The notes beneath the pieces were generated by a model that did no database searches, was not told where the DNA came from, and saw only the letters and a program-made list of their open reading frames with translations. This document shows positions 39,681 to 49,761 of a DNA stretch of 64,000 nucleotides, piece by piece. How positions within the stretch are numbered: the first letter of the stretch is position 1; every line of letters begins with the position of its first letter. This stretch comes from Marinifaba aquimaris (GTDB lineage Bacteria; Pseudomonadota; Gammaproteobacteria; Enterobacterales; Alteromonadaceae), in NCBI RefSeq assembly GCF_013328345.1, contig NZ_JABULX010000023.1, forward strand, positions 1-64,000, written 5' to 3'. The position numbers were made by a program, and so were the translations under genes.

Positions 39681-40208
39681 ATGCAAAAGGTCAAAATGCC
39701 AATCGAACTAGATCCTATAAAAAGTGCGCAAATCCGCTCATCTTTTTCAGGTATCTATCGCTTGGAAGATTTATCACGTTTTAAAGAAGTTGTACTAGAC
39801 CAAACTGGTGAAGTTACGGTTAATTTAGAATGTAAATTAGACGAGCAAGGCTTAACCGTTTTGCTGCTTAGTGCTGACGCGGAAGTTCAGGTAACTTGTC
39901 AACGTTGCGGTGGGGCATTACCCCAAAAGTTAAATTTATCATCTAAATTTACACCTAAACTGGCAAGCGTAGATGAAGAACTCATACCTTCAGAATACGA
40001 AATCATCACGTTAAATGACTATGGCATGCTAGAGCTCAAGGCGCTAGTAGAAGATGAGCTAATTCTTGCTCTACCTATTGTGCCAAAGCATGACGAAGAC
40101 GACTGTGATATTTCAGAAGATGACATGAGTTTCGGTGAAGTTGAGGATGAACCCAGCAAACCAAACCCGTTTGAAGCATTAAAAAATTTGAAATTTCAAA
40201 AAGATTAG
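39681..40208 (+). CDS. yceD: 23S rRNA accumulation protein YceD (DUF177)
   Basis: 175 residues with the family N terminus MQKVKMPIELDP, the Cys pair VTCQRCGG, and the C-terminal LVEDELILALPIVPKH and PNPFEALKNLK. It is linked to 23S rRNA accumulation and is always just upstream of rpmF. An internal ATG at 39696 with AAAGG upstream is an alternative start if transcription begins at 39678. It is 9 bp before rpmF. Confidence 0.92.
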   Translation: MQKVKMPIELDPIKSAQIRSSFSGIYRLEDLSRFKEVVLDQTGEVTVNLECKLDEQGLTVLLLSADAEVQVTCQRCGGALPQKLNLSSKFTPKLASVDEELIPSEYEIITLNDYGMLELKALVEDELILALPIVPKHDEDDCDISEDDMSFGEVEDEPSKPNPFEALKNLKFQKD

Positions 40209-40217
40209 GAGTCTAAA

Positions 40218-40385
40218 ATGGCTGTTCAAAAAAGCAAAAAATCACGTGCACGCCGTGGTATGCGTCGTTCACACGATGCGTTAACATCTGCTACAACTTC
40301 AGTTGATAGCGCTACAGGTGAAACGCATTTACGTCACCATGTAACTGCTGACGGTTACTACAAAGGCAAAAAAGTAATTTCTTAA
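40218..40385 (+). CDS. rpmF: 50S ribosomal protein L32
   Basis: 55 residues: [20 protein letters not shown] at the N terminus and the C-terminal YYKGKKVIS are diagnostic of L32. There is an AGGAG ribosome site. It is of the zinc-free type, since no CxxC pairs are present. It lies between yceD and plsX in the usual order. Confidence 0.97.
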   Translation: MAVQKSKKSRARRGMRRSHDALTSATTSVDSATGETHLRHHVTADGYYKGKKVIS

Positions 40386-40404
40386 TATAAGAGTTATTAC
40401 TGAT

Positions 40405-41436
40405 TTGACTAATCTAACCCTAGCGTTAGATGCAATGGGAGGCGACCATGGGCCTCCCATTACTATTCCTGCTGCCCTTGCTATTCTTAGCAAATACCAC
40501 AATATCAATTTTATAATTTGTGGCGATAGCCAAGCTATCAATTCCCAACTTAATCAATCTCCTTACTTTGAACACGATCGCGTTTCTGTATACCACTGTG
40601 AACAAACAGTAGAAATGGGTGACAAACCCTCGTTTGCTTTACGCCAGAAAACAAAATCATCGATGCGAAAATGTCTCGATTTAGTTAAAGAAGGAAAAGC
40701 ACAAGCATGTATAAGTGCGGGTAACACAGGTGCTTTACTTGCAATGGCTTATTATGTATTGGGTATGATCCCTGGTATTAGCCGTCCAGCATTAGTTACC
40801 GTTATGCCTTCGCTAACGGGAAATCGAACTTATTTACTCGATTTAGGTGCCAATATTGATGCAGATGAAATAAGCCTCCACCAATTTGCATTAATGGGAA
40901 GCGTATTAGCAGCGGAAAAAGCAGAACAAATTAAAGCAGAGCCAAGAGTTGCTTTACTCAATGTGGGTGAAGAAGAGATCAAAGGCAGCGATAAAATTAA
41001 ACGAGCAGCTAAGTTAATTAGTGAAGATCAGCAAATTAACTACGTAGGTTATGTAGAAGGGAATGATATTTTCTCTGATAAAGCGGATGTAGTCGTATGT
41101 GATGGTTTTGTTGGTAACGTCTCGTTAAAAGCTTGTGAAGGTATTGCCAAGCTAGTTGCCCAAAGTATTAAACAAGCTGTTGGCAAGAGTTGGGTGACTC
41201 GGATATTATCTGTATTCTTGTTGCCAATATTAAAAAAAATGTATAAACAAATTAATCCCGACCAATACAATGGTGCCAGTTTATTAGGTGTCAGAGGGGT
41301 TGTGATTAAAAGTCATGGCAATGCTTCTATCGATGGCTTTCGCTATGCAATTAAAGAAGCAATAAACGAAATAGAACATCAGGTCCCTCAACGCATTGAA
41401 CACCAGATGGAAAACGCATTAAACGACAGGGCATAA
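40405..41436 (+). CDS. plsX: phosphate acyltransferase PlsX
   Basis: 343 residues starting LTLALDAMGGDHGPP, the PlsX signature, with SAGNTGALLA, DLGANIDA and DGFVGNVSLK later. It converts acyl-ACP to acyl-phosphate for phospholipid synthesis. The start is TTG with a GAGTT ribosome site, 19 bp after rpmF. It is cotranscribed with fabH. Confidence 0.96.
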   Translation: MTNLTLALDAMGGDHGPPITIPAALAILSKYHNINFIICGDSQAINSQLNQSPYFEHDRVSVYHCEQTVEMGDKPSFALRQKTKSSMRKCLDLVKEGKAQACISAGNTGALLAMAYYVLGMIPGISRPALVTVMPSLTGNRTYLLDLGANIDADEISLHQFALMGSVLAAEKAEQIKAEPRVALLNVGEEEIKGSDKIKRAAKLISEDQQINYVGYVEGNDIFSDKADVVVCDGFVGNVSLKACEGIAKLVAQSIKQAVGKSWVTRILSVFLLPILKKMYKQINPDQYNGASLLGVRGVVIKSHGNASIDGFRYAIKEAINEIEHQVPQRIEHQMENALNDRA

Positions 41437-41445
41437 ATCCAAGTT

Positions 41446-42408
41446 ATGTATTCTAGAATTATTGGTACAGGGAGCTACTTCCCAGAACAAGTACGCACAA
41501 ATGCCGATTTAGAGCAAATGGTTGATACCAGCCACGAATGGATTGTGGAGCGAACTGGTATTAATGAAAGACGTATTGCAGGCCCAGATGAAAATGTTGC
41601 CACTATGGGCGCAGAGGCTGCAAAAAAAGCATTAGAAGCTGCTAATTTACAAGCCTCAGATATTGATATGATCGTCTGTGCAACAACAAGCTGGGAAAAA
41701 GCATTACCAAGTGCAGCATGTGAAATTCAACAATTGCTTGATTGTCCGGCGGGTATTCCTGCTTTTGATGTTGCTGCAGCTTGCGCCGGCTTCTGTTATG
41801 CCGTTAGTGTTGCCGATCAGTTTATCAAATCAGGAAATGCAAAAAGAATTCTTGTTGTTGGGACTGATGCATTAACTCGTCTTATCAACCCTGAAGATCG
41901 TTCTATGATCATTTTATTCGGCGATGCTGCCGGCGCTTGTATCTTAGAAGCAAATGAAGAAACAGGGATTTTATCTACGCATATTCACGCGGATGGTCGT
42001 CACGGCGAATTACTCGGAGCAGGTATCCCAACTCGAGGAATCGAAGATTCTGTGCATGACTCTTGGGGTTACATGAAAGGCAATGAAGTATTTAAAGTTG
42101 CTGTAACAAAACTAAGTGAAATCTGTTCAGAGACTTTAGCCGCTAACAATATGGCTAAAGAAGATATCGATTGGTTGGTTCCTCACCAAGCCAATTTAAG
42201 AATTATCAAAGCGACTGCTAAAAAGCTCAATATGACAATGGATCGTGTTGTTGTCACTCTAGACAAACACGGTAACACCTCTGCTGCTTCTGTTATTACT
42301 GCTCTCGATGAAGCAATACGTGACGGACGTATTAAACGAGGTCAAACTGTTTTAATTGAAGCTTTCGGCGGTGGTTTTGCTTGGGCTTCAGCCTTACTAA
42401 AATACTGA
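41446..42408 (+). CDS. fabH: beta-ketoacyl-ACP synthase III
   Basis: 320 residues. The catalytic triad is Cys113 ([11 protein letters not shown]), His247 (VPHQANLRI) and Asn277 (KHGNTSAA). It begins fatty acid synthesis by joining acetyl-CoA and malonyl-ACP. It starts 9 bp after plsX. Confidence 0.97.
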   Translation: MYSRIIGTGSYFPEQVRTNADLEQMVDTSHEWIVERTGINERRIAGPDENVATMGAEAAKKALEAANLQASDIDMIVCATTSWEKALPSAACEIQQLLDCPAGIPAFDVAAACAGFCYAVSVADQFIKSGNAKRILVVGTDALTRLINPEDRSMIILFGDAAGACILEANEETGILSTHIHADGRHGELLGAGIPTRGIEDSVHDSWGYMKGNEVFKVAVTKLSEICSETLAANNMAKEDIDWLVPHQANLRIIKATAKKLNMTMDRVVVTLDKHGNTSAASVITALDEAIRDGRIKRGQTVLIEAFGGGFAWASALLKY

Positions 42409-42430
42409 TAAATTTTAGGATTTATAAAGA

Positions 42431-43366
42431 ATGTCAGAACAAAAAATTGCTTATGTATTTCCGGGCCAAGGTTCTCAAACTGTTGGAATGTTGGCTGATT
42501 TATACGAAGCGCATGACGTTGTGCGTCAAACTTTTCAGCAAGCCAGTGAATCACTTGGCTATGACTTATGGGACAAGGTCGCGAATGGTCCAGCTGAAGA
42601 TTTAAACCAAACTCATATCACTCAACCTGCACTATTAACGTCAAGCATTGCTATTTTACGTGTACTACGTGAACAAAATGCACCTGCACCCGCTTATTTT
42701 GCTGGTCATAGCTTAGGCGAGTACTCAGCACTCGTTGCTGCTGGTGTATTGGATTTTGCCGATGCAGTTAAGTTAGTTGAATTACGTGGTCAATACATGC
42801 AAACAGCAGTACCTGCAGGTACGGGTGCGATGTCCGCGATTATTGGCTTAGATGATGATGCTGTGCGTAAAGCATGTGCCGATGCGGCTGAAGGTGAAGT
42901 GGTCGAGGCCGTTAACTTCAACTCTCCAGGTCAAGTTGTTATTGCAGGCAGCAAAGATGCAGTAGCAAGAGCAGGTGCATTGTGTAAAGAAGCCGGCGCT
43001 AAACGTGCACTTCCATTACCGGTTAGTGTTCCTTCACACTGTGCACTGATGAAACCAGCTGCAGAACAATTAGCTCAGAAGTTAAGCGCAATTGAATTAA
43101 GCCAGCCTGAGTTAGCACTTATCAATAATGTTGATGTAGCTGTAGAAGAAGATGCAGCAGCCATTAAAGATGCACTTGTACGTCAATTGTATTGTCCAGT
43201 ACGTTGGACTGAAACAGTTGAAGAGCTTGCAGAGCAGGGCGTTACTCAATTAGTTGAAGTTGGCCCAGGTAAAGTACTTGCTGGTTTAACTAAGCGCATT
43301 GTTAAAACATTATCTGCAACATCAGTTAACGATGTTGCGACAGTCGAATCATTTATTAACGGATAA
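42431..43366 (+). CDS. fabD: malonyl-CoA:ACP transacylase
   Basis: 311 residues. PGQGSQTVGM near the N terminus, nucleophile Ser94 in AGHSLGEYSA, and SVPSHCALM holding the catalytic histidine. It loads malonyl groups on ACP. It lies between fabH and fabG with short gaps. Confidence 0.97.
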   Translation: MSEQKIAYVFPGQGSQTVGMLADLYEAHDVVRQTFQQASESLGYDLWDKVANGPAEDLNQTHITQPALLTSSIAILRVLREQNAPAPAYFAGHSLGEYSALVAAGVLDFADAVKLVELRGQYMQTAVPAGTGAMSAIIGLDDDAVRKACADAAEGEVVEAVNFNSPGQVVIAGSKDAVARAGALCKEAGAKRALPLPVSVPSHCALMKPAAEQLAQKLSAIELSQPELALINNVDVAVEEDAAAIKDALVRQLYCPVRWTETVEELAEQGVTQLVEVGPGKVLAGLTKRIVKTLSATSVNDVATVESFING

Positions 43367-43371
43367 TCATT

Positions 43372-44112
43372 ATGTTTTCTGATTTACAAGGTCAAGTTGC
43401 ATTAGTTACAGGCGCAAGCCGTGGTATTGGTAAAGCGGTAGCTGAGAAATTAGTTGCAGCAGGTGCCACTGTGGTAGGTACTGCTACAAGCGAAAAAGGC
43501 GCTGCGGCTATCAGTGAATACTTAGGCGACAACGGTAAAGGTCTAGTTTTAAACGTAACGAGCCCAGAGAGCATCGAAGCATTATTTGCTGATATCAAAG
43601 CAGCATACGGTGATATTGATATTCTTATTAACAATGCTGGTATCACAAGAGATAACTTGATGATGCGCATGAAAGAAGACGAATGGTCAGATATTATTGA
43701 CACTAACCTGACGTCTATTTTCCGTCTTACAAAATCAGTTTTACGTGCAATGATGAAAAAGCGTAACGGCCGTATTGTTAATATTGGTTCAGTTGTTGGT
43801 TCAACGGGTAACCCTGGTCAGGCTAACTACTGTGCAGCAAAAGCGGGTGTTATTGGTTTTTCTAAAGCATTGGCTAAAGAAGTAGCATCACGTGGCATCA
43901 CTGTAAACACAGTTGCCCCGGGTTTTATCGATACCGATATGACTAAAGAGCTAACAGATGAGCAAAAACAGAGCATTTTCGCAAATATCCCTGCAGCTCG
44001 TTTAGGCCAGCCAGAAGAGATTGCTTCTGCTGTTTTATTTTTAACAGCTAAAGAAGCTGCATATATTACAGGTGAAACGATTCACGTTAATGGTGGTATG
44101 CATATGGCTTAA
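43372..44112 (+). CDS. fabG: 3-oxoacyl-ACP reductase
   Basis: 246 residues, short-chain dehydrogenase fold. The NADP site TGASRGIGKAVAE, NNAGITRDNL, and the active-site Tyr/Lys in NYCAAKAGVIG are present. It reduces beta-ketoacyl-ACP. It is 5 bp after fabD. Its stop codon is embedded in a hairpin. Confidence 0.97.
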   Translation: MFSDLQGQVALVTGASRGIGKAVAEKLVAAGATVVGTATSEKGAAAISEYLGDNGKGLVLNVTSPESIEALFADIKAAYGDIDILINNAGITRDNLMMRMKEDEWSDIIDTNLTSIFRLTKSVLRAMMKKRNGRIVNIGSVVGSTGNPGQANYCAAKAGVIGFSKALAKEVASRGITVNTVAPGFIDTDMTKELTDEQKQSIFANIPAARLGQPEEIASAVLFLTAKEAAYITGETIHVNGGMHMA

Positions 44113-44147
44113 CTTTTTGTTAATTTTTATACAAAAAGTTAAGTTTT
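44108..44147 (+). terminator. AT-rich hairpin at the fabG stop, possible terminator
   Basis: CTTAACTTTTTGT (44108-44120) and ACAAAAAGTTAAG (44131-44143) pair perfectly over 13 bp, loop of 10 nt, followed by TTTTAAT. The stem is A+T-rich and the T-run short, so termination would be partial. Confidence 0.5.
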
Positions 44148-44167
44148 AATACTAGCCAAATAACATT

Positions 44168-44236
44168 ATTGGATTATGGTCTGACCAGTTGGTAAAAGTT
44201 TTCCTTAAAACTTGAAACTGGTCGAGATAATCCAAT
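44168..44236 (+). repeat. 69-bp imperfect inverted repeat between fabG and acpP
   Basis: Three nested stems: ATTGGATTAT/ATAATCCAAT (44168-44177 with 44227-44236), GACCAGTT/AACTGGTC (44183-44190 with 44216-44223) and AAGTTTT/AAAACTT (44196-44202 with 44207-44213) around a CCTT loop. No T-run follows. It contains the FadR-like site and overlaps the acpP -35. Confidence 0.85.
44174..44190. promoter_or_regulatory. FadR-like operator upstream of acpP
   Basis: TTATGGTCTGACCAGTT contains a perfect 11-bp palindrome TGGTCTGACCA, the core of the E. coli FadR operator, and matches an idealised AACTGGTCNGACCAGTT at 13 of 16 fixed positions. It is centred about 66 bp upstream of the predicted acpP start. 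A further half-site, AACTGGTC, lies at 44216-44223. Confidence 0.55.
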
Positions 44237-44241
44237 ACAAT
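44212..44241 (+). promoter_or_regulatory. acpP promoter
   Basis: TTGAAA (44212-44217), 18-bp spacer, TACAAT (44236-44241); each hexamer matches consensus at five of six positions. The predicted start is near 44248, giving a leader of about 35 nt. Confidence 0.55.
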
Positions 44242-44282
44242 ACGACAAATTTTGCGGTTGGCGCATATTCAAAGGAAAAACT

Positions 44283-44519
44283 ATGAGTACTATCGAAGAA
44301 AGAGTAAAAAAAATTATCGTTGAGCAATTAGGCGTTAAAGAAGAAGATGCACGTAACGAAGCATCTTTCGTTGACGACTTAGGTGCTGACTCACTAGATA
44401 CAGTTGAATTAGTAATGGCTTTAGAAGAGGAATTCGACACTGAGATTCCTGATGAAGAAGCAGAAAAAATTACTACAGTTCAATCTGCTATTGATTACAT
44501 CACAGCTAATCAAGACTAA
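44283..44519 (+). CDS. acpP: acyl carrier protein
   Basis: 78 residues, acidic, with the phosphopantetheine Ser37 in [12 protein letters not shown] good AAAGGA ribosome site precedes the ATG. It carries acyl chains in fatty acid and lipid synthesis. It has its own promoter region and terminator, in keeping with its very high expression. Confidence 0.98.
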   Translation: MSTIEERVKKIIVEQLGVKEEDARNEASFVDDLGADSLDTVELVMALEEEFDTEIPDEEAEKITTVQSAIDYITANQD

Positions 44520-44527
44520 TTCTTCAG

Positions 44528-44555
44528 GGGCGGTTTTAAACCGCCCTCTTTTTAT
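44528..44555 (+). terminator. terminator after acpP
   Basis: GGGCGGTT (44528-44535) and AACCGCCC (44539-44546) with a TTA loop and then TCTTTTTATTT. Partial read-through into fabF is likely. Confidence 0.8.
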
Positions 44556-44591
44556 TTCCCTTTCAACTATTCTCCTCTGGGAGGACTTCAA

Positions 44592-45830
44592 GTGTCTAAA
44601 CGTCGCGTAGTCGTTACTGGCCTTGGCATGTTATCGCCGGTGGGCAACACAGTAGACGATTCTTGGAAAGCATTACTTGCTGGTCAAAGTGGTATTCAGT
44701 TAATTGATACTTTTGATGTTAGCAACTTTTCAACTCGTATCAGTGGCCTAGTAAAAGGCTTTAATTTGGAAGATTACATTCCAAAGAAAGAAGCCAAAAA
44801 AATGGATTTATTTATCCAGTACGGTGTTGCTGCAGGTATTCAAGCCTTTAAAGATTCTGGTATTGAGATCACTGCTGAAAATGCACATCGTGTTGGCGCA
44901 ACTGTGGGCTCTGGTATTGGTGGTTTATCTCTAATCGAAGAGAACCATACAAAGCTTTTAAATAGTGGTCCAAAACGTATGTCACCATTCTTTGTGCCAT
45001 CGACCATTATTAATATGATCTCAGGTCACTTGTCGATTATGTATAATCTTCAAGGTCCTAATATTGCCATCACAACTGCTTGTACAACAGGTGTTCACTG
45101 TATTGGTCATGCTGCACGTATGATTGCTTATGGTGATGCTGATGCAATGTTAGCTGGTGGTGCTGAAGCTGCTACAACGCCTCTAGGTTTAGGTGGATTC
45201 GCAGCTGCACGTGCATTATCTTCTCGTAACGATGATCCAACTAAAGCTTCTCGTCCTTGGGACAAAGACCGTGACGGCTTTGTAATGGGTGACGGTGCTG
45301 GTGTGATCATGCTTGAAGAATATGAGCATGCAAAAGCACGTGGTGCAAAAATTTATGCTGAATTAACAGGTTTCGGTATGAGTGGCGATGCTAATCATAT
45401 CACTTCTCCTCCTGCTGATGGTGCGGGTGCACAAGCAGCTATGGCTAATGCCATTCGTGATGCGGGTATCGCTGCTGAGCAGATTGATTATATCAATGCT
45501 CACGGTACTTCAACGCCTGTTGGTGATAAAGCTGAAACTGCAGCGGTTAAAAACCTATTTGGTGATCATGCTCACAAGTTAGCAGTAAGCTCAACTAAAT
45601 CTATGACGGGGCACTTACTCGGTGCTGCGGGAGCGATTGAAGCAATTGTGACGATTAAAGCGTTACAAGATCAATCAATTCCACCGACGATCAACCTTGA
45701 CAACCCAGATGAAGGTTGCGATTTAGATTATGTGCCGCATGAAGCTCGCCAAGCTAAAATGGAATACGCTTTGTGTAATTCATTTGGTTTTGGTGGTACA
45801 AACGGTTCATTGTTATTTAAGAAAGTTTAA
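44592..45830 (+). CDS. fabF: beta-ketoacyl-ACP synthase II
   Basis: 412 residues from GTG. Cys164 lies in [11 protein letters not shown], and the two histidines are in NAHGTSTP and [11 protein letters not shown]. It elongates acyl-ACP chains and, in E. coli, adjusts cis-vaccenate content at low temperature. A GGGAGG ribosome site precedes it. It is followed by a strong terminator. Confidence 0.97.
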   Translation: MSKRRVVVTGLGMLSPVGNTVDDSWKALLAGQSGIQLIDTFDVSNFSTRISGLVKGFNLEDYIPKKEAKKMDLFIQYGVAAGIQAFKDSGIEITAENAHRVGATVGSGIGGLSLIEENHTKLLNSGPKRMSPFFVPSTIINMISGHLSIMYNLQGPNIAITTACTTGVHCIGHAARMIAYGDADAMLAGGAEAATTPLGLGGFAAARALSSRNDDPTKASRPWDKDRDGFVMGDGAGVIMLEEYEHAKARGAKIYAELTGFGMSGDANHITSPPADGAGAQAAMANAIRDAGIAAEQIDYINAHGTSTPVGDKAETAAVKNLFGDHAHKLAVSSTKSMTGHLLGAAGAIEAIVTIKALQDQSIPPTINLDNPDEGCDLDYVPHEARQAKMEYALCNSFGFGGTNGSLLFKKV

Positions 45831-45864
45831 TATTAGCTTTTTAATAACAAGCTCAGTAGAATCT

Positions 45865-45892
45865 AAAGGCCTGCTTTTGCAGGCCTTTTTTA
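45865..45892 (+). terminator. terminator after fabF
   Basis: AAAGGCCTGC (45865-45874), TTTT loop, GCAGGCCTTT (45879-45888), T-run. Confidence 0.85.
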
Positions 45893-45910
45893 TTTGTATT
45901 CAGTATAGAT

Positions 45911-46756
45911 ATGGCAATTGATTTAACACTAACGATTTGTGAACAAGAGCATGAGCAAGTCAGCGCTTATGATAGAGGGCTGCAATTTGGAGATGCACAT
46001 TTTACGACCATGCTTGTTGTGAATGGACAAATCCATTTACTTGAAAACCATATCGAAAGATTAAAGTTGGCCAGTGAAACATTATCCTTTCCTCAGCTAA
46101 ATTGGCCTTTACTTAAAGAGCAGTTAATTCGTTTAGCGTTAAATAAAACCAATGAAGGGACAGCCGTCTTCAAACTGATTCTTAGTCGGGGAACAAGTCA
46201 ACGCGGTTATGCATCGGCTAAACCAAGTTTACCTCGTGGTTATTTATTTATCAGTGCCTTACCCCCACATTTTTTAACGCTCGAAGAGCAAGGCGTTGAC
46301 TTGGGCTTAGCGCATTTTAAGTTGGGTTTACAGCCTGCTCTAGCTGGAATAAAACACTGTAACCGGCTCGAACAAGTATTAATAAAAGATGAGCTTGTTG
46401 ATCGAGGTATCAGTGATGCCATAGTTTGTGATTTAAATAATCGTGTTATTGAGACGTCCGTTGCCAATATTTTTATGCAGTTTGAGAACGATAAAACCTG
46501 GTATACACCTAATTTATCATCATCAGGTATAGATGGCGTTGCCCGTCAATCCATAATCACAAAAATGCAGCAAGCTTCACTCGATGTAGAAGTAACTGTG
46601 ATTGATAATAGTAGGCTAGAGAACACAAGCGCTATGTTTATTTGTAACGCTTTAATGAATATCGTACCTGTTAACAAGCTAACCTTCATTTCTAAAAAGC
46701 TCGATCGCCAACCCGTTATCGCCCTCAAACAACTGTTTAAACAACTTGGAGTTTGA
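45911..46756 (+). CDS. pabC: aminodeoxychorismate lyase
   Basis: 281 residues, class IV PLP fold. Lys148 in AGIKHCNRLEQVLI is the PLP lysine, and the N-terminal YDRGLQFGDAHFTT is typical. It releases pyruvate from aminodeoxychorismate to give p-aminobenzoate for folate. No ribosome site is visible before the ATG at 45911. It follows a terminator, so a nearby promoter is expected. Its stop is two bases before the mltG start. Confidence 0.92.
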   Translation: MAIDLTLTICEQEHEQVSAYDRGLQFGDAHFTTMLVVNGQIHLLENHIERLKLASETLSFPQLNWPLLKEQLIRLALNKTNEGTAVFKLILSRGTSQRGYASAKPSLPRGYLFISALPPHFLTLEEQGVDLGLAHFKLGLQPALAGIKHCNRLEQVLIKDELVDRGISDAIVCDLNNRVIETSVANIFMQFENDKTWYTPNLSSSGIDGVARQSIITKMQQASLDVEVTVIDNSRLENTSAMFICNALMNIVPVNKLTFISKKLDRQPVIALKQLFKQLGV

Positions 46757-46757
46757 A

Positions 46758-47777
46758 GTGATAAAAGCAATATTAAAAAAGCTCCTTTTTTTATTTTTTT
46801 CAATCATCGCTTTAGCTCTTGCCGGCTTTTATCTACTCAATACTCAGTGGCAAAGTCAGTTATCCTTCCAAGAGGCCAGCTATGAAGTTAAACCGGGTTG
46901 GTCGTATTACCGAATTGTTCAAGATTTAACACAACAAGAACAACTTGAGCACGCATTTCCTTATAAAGTCTTTTTATGGTTAAACCCGCAATATCGAAAA
47001 ATTCATGCGGGTCATTTTGTATTACCAAAACAACAGCTTTCATTCGAACAATTTATGCAAGCGCTATTAAAAGCAGAACAAGTACAATATAAATTAACAT
47101 TTGTTGAGGGGAGCCATTTAAAGCAGTGGTTAGCTCAATTAAAACAAGCCCCATTTATTGATAAGCAATTGACGAATCAAGATAACAAAAAAGCACTAGT
47201 CAAAACGATAACAGGGGAGAGTGTTTACCCGTCACTTGAAGGCCTGCTATTACCTGAAACTTATTTGTACACTAAAAACATAACAGATCAGCAAGTTATA
47301 AAACAAGCTTATCTGGCTATGCGCCACTTTTTAACTAGCATATCAGCTCAAATTCAAGGTCAATCTTTGTCTGAGTATGAAGTGTTAATTCTTGCCTCTA
47401 TCATTGAAAAAGAAACTGCTCTGGTGAGTGAGATGCCATTGATATCATCGGTATTTCACAATAGGTTAAATAAAGGGATGCGTTTACAAACCGATCCAAC
47501 GGTGATTTATGGATTAGGTGATAGGTATAAAGGTGATATTACTCGCGCGCACTTGAGAGAGAAAACGGCTTACAATACTTATCGAATAAAAGGGTTACCA
47601 CCAACGCCTATTGCCATGCCCTCTAAGCAAGCTATCTTAGCAACGCTAAACCCGGCCCAAAGCGATTATTATTATTTTGTGGCAAATGGTGAAGGTGGTC
47701 ATACTTTTTCTAAAACACTTAAAGAACACAATAGCGCTGTAAAAGCCTATTTAAAGAAACAAGGACACACAAACTGA
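46758..47777 (+). CDS. mltG: endolytic murein transglycosylase MltG
   Basis: 339 residues from the GTG at 46758, which has TTGGAG 6 bp upstream; a TTG at 46746 would overlap pabC. One N-terminal membrane helix (about 7-25), a LysM-like region, and the catalytic YceG domain with [32 protein letters not shown] and [14 protein letters not shown]. It cuts nascent glycan strands and fixes their length. Its TGA overlaps the tmk ATG. Confidence 0.95.
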   Translation: MIKAILKKLLFLFFSIIALALAGFYLLNTQWQSQLSFQEASYEVKPGWSYYRIVQDLTQQEQLEHAFPYKVFLWLNPQYRKIHAGHFVLPKQQLSFEQFMQALLKAEQVQYKLTFVEGSHLKQWLAQLKQAPFIDKQLTNQDNKKALVKTITGESVYPSLEGLLLPETYLYTKNITDQQVIKQAYLAMRHFLTSISAQIQGQSLSEYEVLILASIIEKETALVSEMPLISSVFHNRLNKGMRLQTDPTVIYGLGDRYKGDITRAHLREKTAYNTYRIKGLPPTPIAMPSKQAILATLNPAQSDYYYFVANGEGGHTFSKTLKEHNSAVKAYLKKQGHTN

Positions 47778-48406
47778 TGTCAGGCAAATTTATAGTCATT
47801 GAAGGGTTAGAAGGTGCAGGTAAGTCAACTGCTATTTCGGCGGTAACTCAGTGGTTAAATGATAAAGGCATTGCTTTTAGCCAAACAAGAGAGCCTGGCG
47901 GAACAGCATTAGCTGAAGAATTAAGAACCCTGGTTAAGCAGGTTCGAGATGATGAAAAAGTGACCGCTGAAGCTGAGTTATTGATCATGTATGCTGCGAG
48001 AGTTCAGCTTATCGATAACGTGATCAAGCCTGAATTAAATAAAGGTAATTGGGTTATTGGAGATAGACACGACCTGTCTTCTCGCGCCTATCAAGGGGGT
48101 GGCCGAGGGATTAGCGATGAGTTAATTGAACCTGTTAGAAACGCAGTACTAAAAGGCTTTAAGCCAGAGCTAACTCTTTATTTGGATATTGACCCTAAAA
48201 TCGGTTTAGCTCGAGCAAGAGCGCGTGGCGAACTCGATCGTATTGAATTAGAAGAGTTAACCTTCTTCGAAAATACTCGCGCGAAATATCAACAAATTGC
48301 TAGTCAAGATGAGTCCATCGTATCGATTAATGCAATGCAAACAATTGATGAAGTGGCTCGTGATATTAGAAAAGCGTTGGATGATTTTTATCAATGCATG
48401 TCATAA
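47777..48406 (+). CDS. tmk: thymidylate kinase
   Basis: 209 residues. P-loop [10 protein letters not shown] (9-18), the DR motif in [16 protein letters not shown], and arginines in the lid region. It phosphorylates dTMP. It overlaps mltG by 1 bp (TGATG type) and holB by 13 bp. Confidence 0.97.
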   Translation: MSGKFIVIEGLEGAGKSTAISAVTQWLNDKGIAFSQTREPGGTALAEELRTLVKQVRDDEKVTAEAELLIMYAARVQLIDNVIKPELNKGNWVIGDRHDLSSRAYQGGGRGISDELIEPVRNAVLKGFKPELTLYLDIDPKIGLARARARGELDRIELEELTFFENTRAKYQQIASQDESIVSINAMQTIDEVARDIRKALDDFYQCMS

Positions 48407-49344
48407 AAGAACTAACTTGGTTACGCCCATTAAGCGATAAGCTAGAGCAGCAGCTCCAGCTCAATCGTTTACACCATGCTTTGCTATTTGATGCGACTGA
48501 AGGCGTAGGCAAATATGAATTTGCTAAAAGCTTAGCTAACCGTTTGTTGTGCAATCAAGCGATTGATGGTCAGGCATGTGGTCAGTGCAAGAGTTGTCAC
48601 CTTTTTAATAATGGTTCTCACCCTGACTATCTCGAGTTTGCTGATGATACAGCTAATTCTATTGGCGTTGAGCAAATTAGAGCAATAGTTAACAAGGCTC
48701 AACAGAAATCTCAACAAGGCGGCGCCTTGGTCTTTGTCATAAAAAACTGTGAAAAAATGACAGACTCTGCGGCCAATGCACTGTTGAAAACACTTGAAGA
48801 GCCCAATCCACATACTTATTTGCTGTTAACAACATCGGCAATTTCGCATCTATTACCGACTATTTTGAGCCGATGTCAGCTTCACCGAGTCAATAGCCCG
48901 ACAGAAATACAACTCAATGAATGGGTTGCTAGACAAGGCATAGAACAATCTGACTTTCTAGTCGCTTATCAAGACTCAGGTCATGCACCTCTCAAAGCAA
49001 GTGCGCTGTTAGCCGATAACTATATTGAGAAAAGAACAAACTACCTGAGTCAATTTAAACAATTACTGGCTGGGCGTATTAGCGCATTTGATTTTTTTGC
49101 TGATTTTCAAGAAAGCGAGCTTAACCATTATTATATTTGGTTGATGCAAGCCCTTAATCAATGGTTAAGTGTGAAGTCTAAACAAGCAGATCAAAGTGTT
49201 GATAAATCGGCACAACTCGTTAAAATTTCATCGCTTTATCAAGCTGTCCAGCACAATTATGCTAATGTGAATTTAAACGGCATAAATAAAAAACTGAACT
49301 ATCAGCAGCTTTGTCATAAAATAGAAGCGATATTACAAGAATAA
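48394..49344 (+). CDS. holB: DNA polymerase III delta' subunit
   Basis: 316 residues. A degenerate Walker A (TEGVGKYEF), four zinc cysteines Cys53, Cys62, Cys65 and Cys68, and [18 protein letters not shown] with SRCQ as the sensor region, all as in clamp-loader delta'. It is part of the complex that loads the sliding clamp. Its first 13 bp overlap tmk. Confidence 0.95.
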   Translation: MHVIKELTWLRPLSDKLEQQLQLNRLHHALLFDATEGVGKYEFAKSLANRLLCNQAIDGQACGQCKSCHLFNNGSHPDYLEFADDTANSIGVEQIRAIVNKAQQKSQQGGALVFVIKNCEKMTDSAANALLKTLEEPNPHTYLLLTTSAISHLLPTILSRCQLHRVNSPTEIQLNEWVARQGIEQSDFLVAYQDSGHAPLKASALLADNYIEKRTNYLSQFKQLLAGRISAFDFFADFQESELNHYYIWLMQALNQWLSVKSKQADQSVDKSAQLVKISSLYQAVQHNYANVNLNGINKKLNYQQLCHKIEAILQE

Positions 49345-49368
49345 TAGAATTAAATTTAAAGGTTAGTG

Positions 49369-49695
49369 ATGGAAGAGATCCCATTAGAATTTAGAAGTGT
49401 ACATGAGCTTTATAAACACTTTATGCCGTTTATTCAGCAGGGTGGTTTATTCTTCGAGACTAACCGTTTATATGACATGGGCCATCCATTAGCTTTGAGT
49501 GTTTTACTACCAGGTTCTCTTGAGCCTATCAGTGTTTCAGGAAAAATTGTTTGGGTGACACCCATTGGCTCTCAAGGGGCGACGCCACAGGGAGTTGGCA
49601 TAGGTTTTATTGATGATAAAGATCACTTGAAAGATCGTATTGAAACCATGCTAGGGACTATGCTCAATTCGAATGAGCCTACTTACACTATGTAA
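49369..49695 (+). CDS. pilZ: type IV pilus assembly protein PilZ
   Basis: 108 residues from the ATG at 49369 (a GTG one codon earlier is possible). It is the original PilZ type: no RxxxR motif before the barrel, but GKIVWVTPIGSQG, GVGIGFID and the conserved C-terminal PTYTM. It is needed for pilus biogenesis rather than c-di-GMP binding. The holB-pilZ-tatD order matches Pseudomonas. No pilus genes are nearby. Confidence 0.93.
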   Translation: MEEIPLEFRSVHELYKHFMPFIQQGGLFFETNRLYDMGHPLALSVLLPGSLEPISVSGKIVWVTPIGSQGATPQGVGIGFIDDKDHLKDRIETMLGTMLNSNEPTYTM

Positions 49696-49722
49696 GTCAG
49701 ACGTTAAAAAGATTTAATAGAG

Positions 49723-49747
49723 CCGAGCAAATGCTCGGTTTTTTTGT
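49723..49747 (+). terminator. terminator after pilZ
   Basis: CCGAGC and GCTCGG with an AAAT loop, followed by nine T. Confidence 0.8.
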
Positions 49748-49761
49748 TTTACAGGTTAGTT

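Noticed and set aside
44168-44236. The inverted repeat as a MITE or a plain terminator.
   Set aside because: No target duplication or second copy was noticed in the window, and no T-run follows; regulatory content explains it better.
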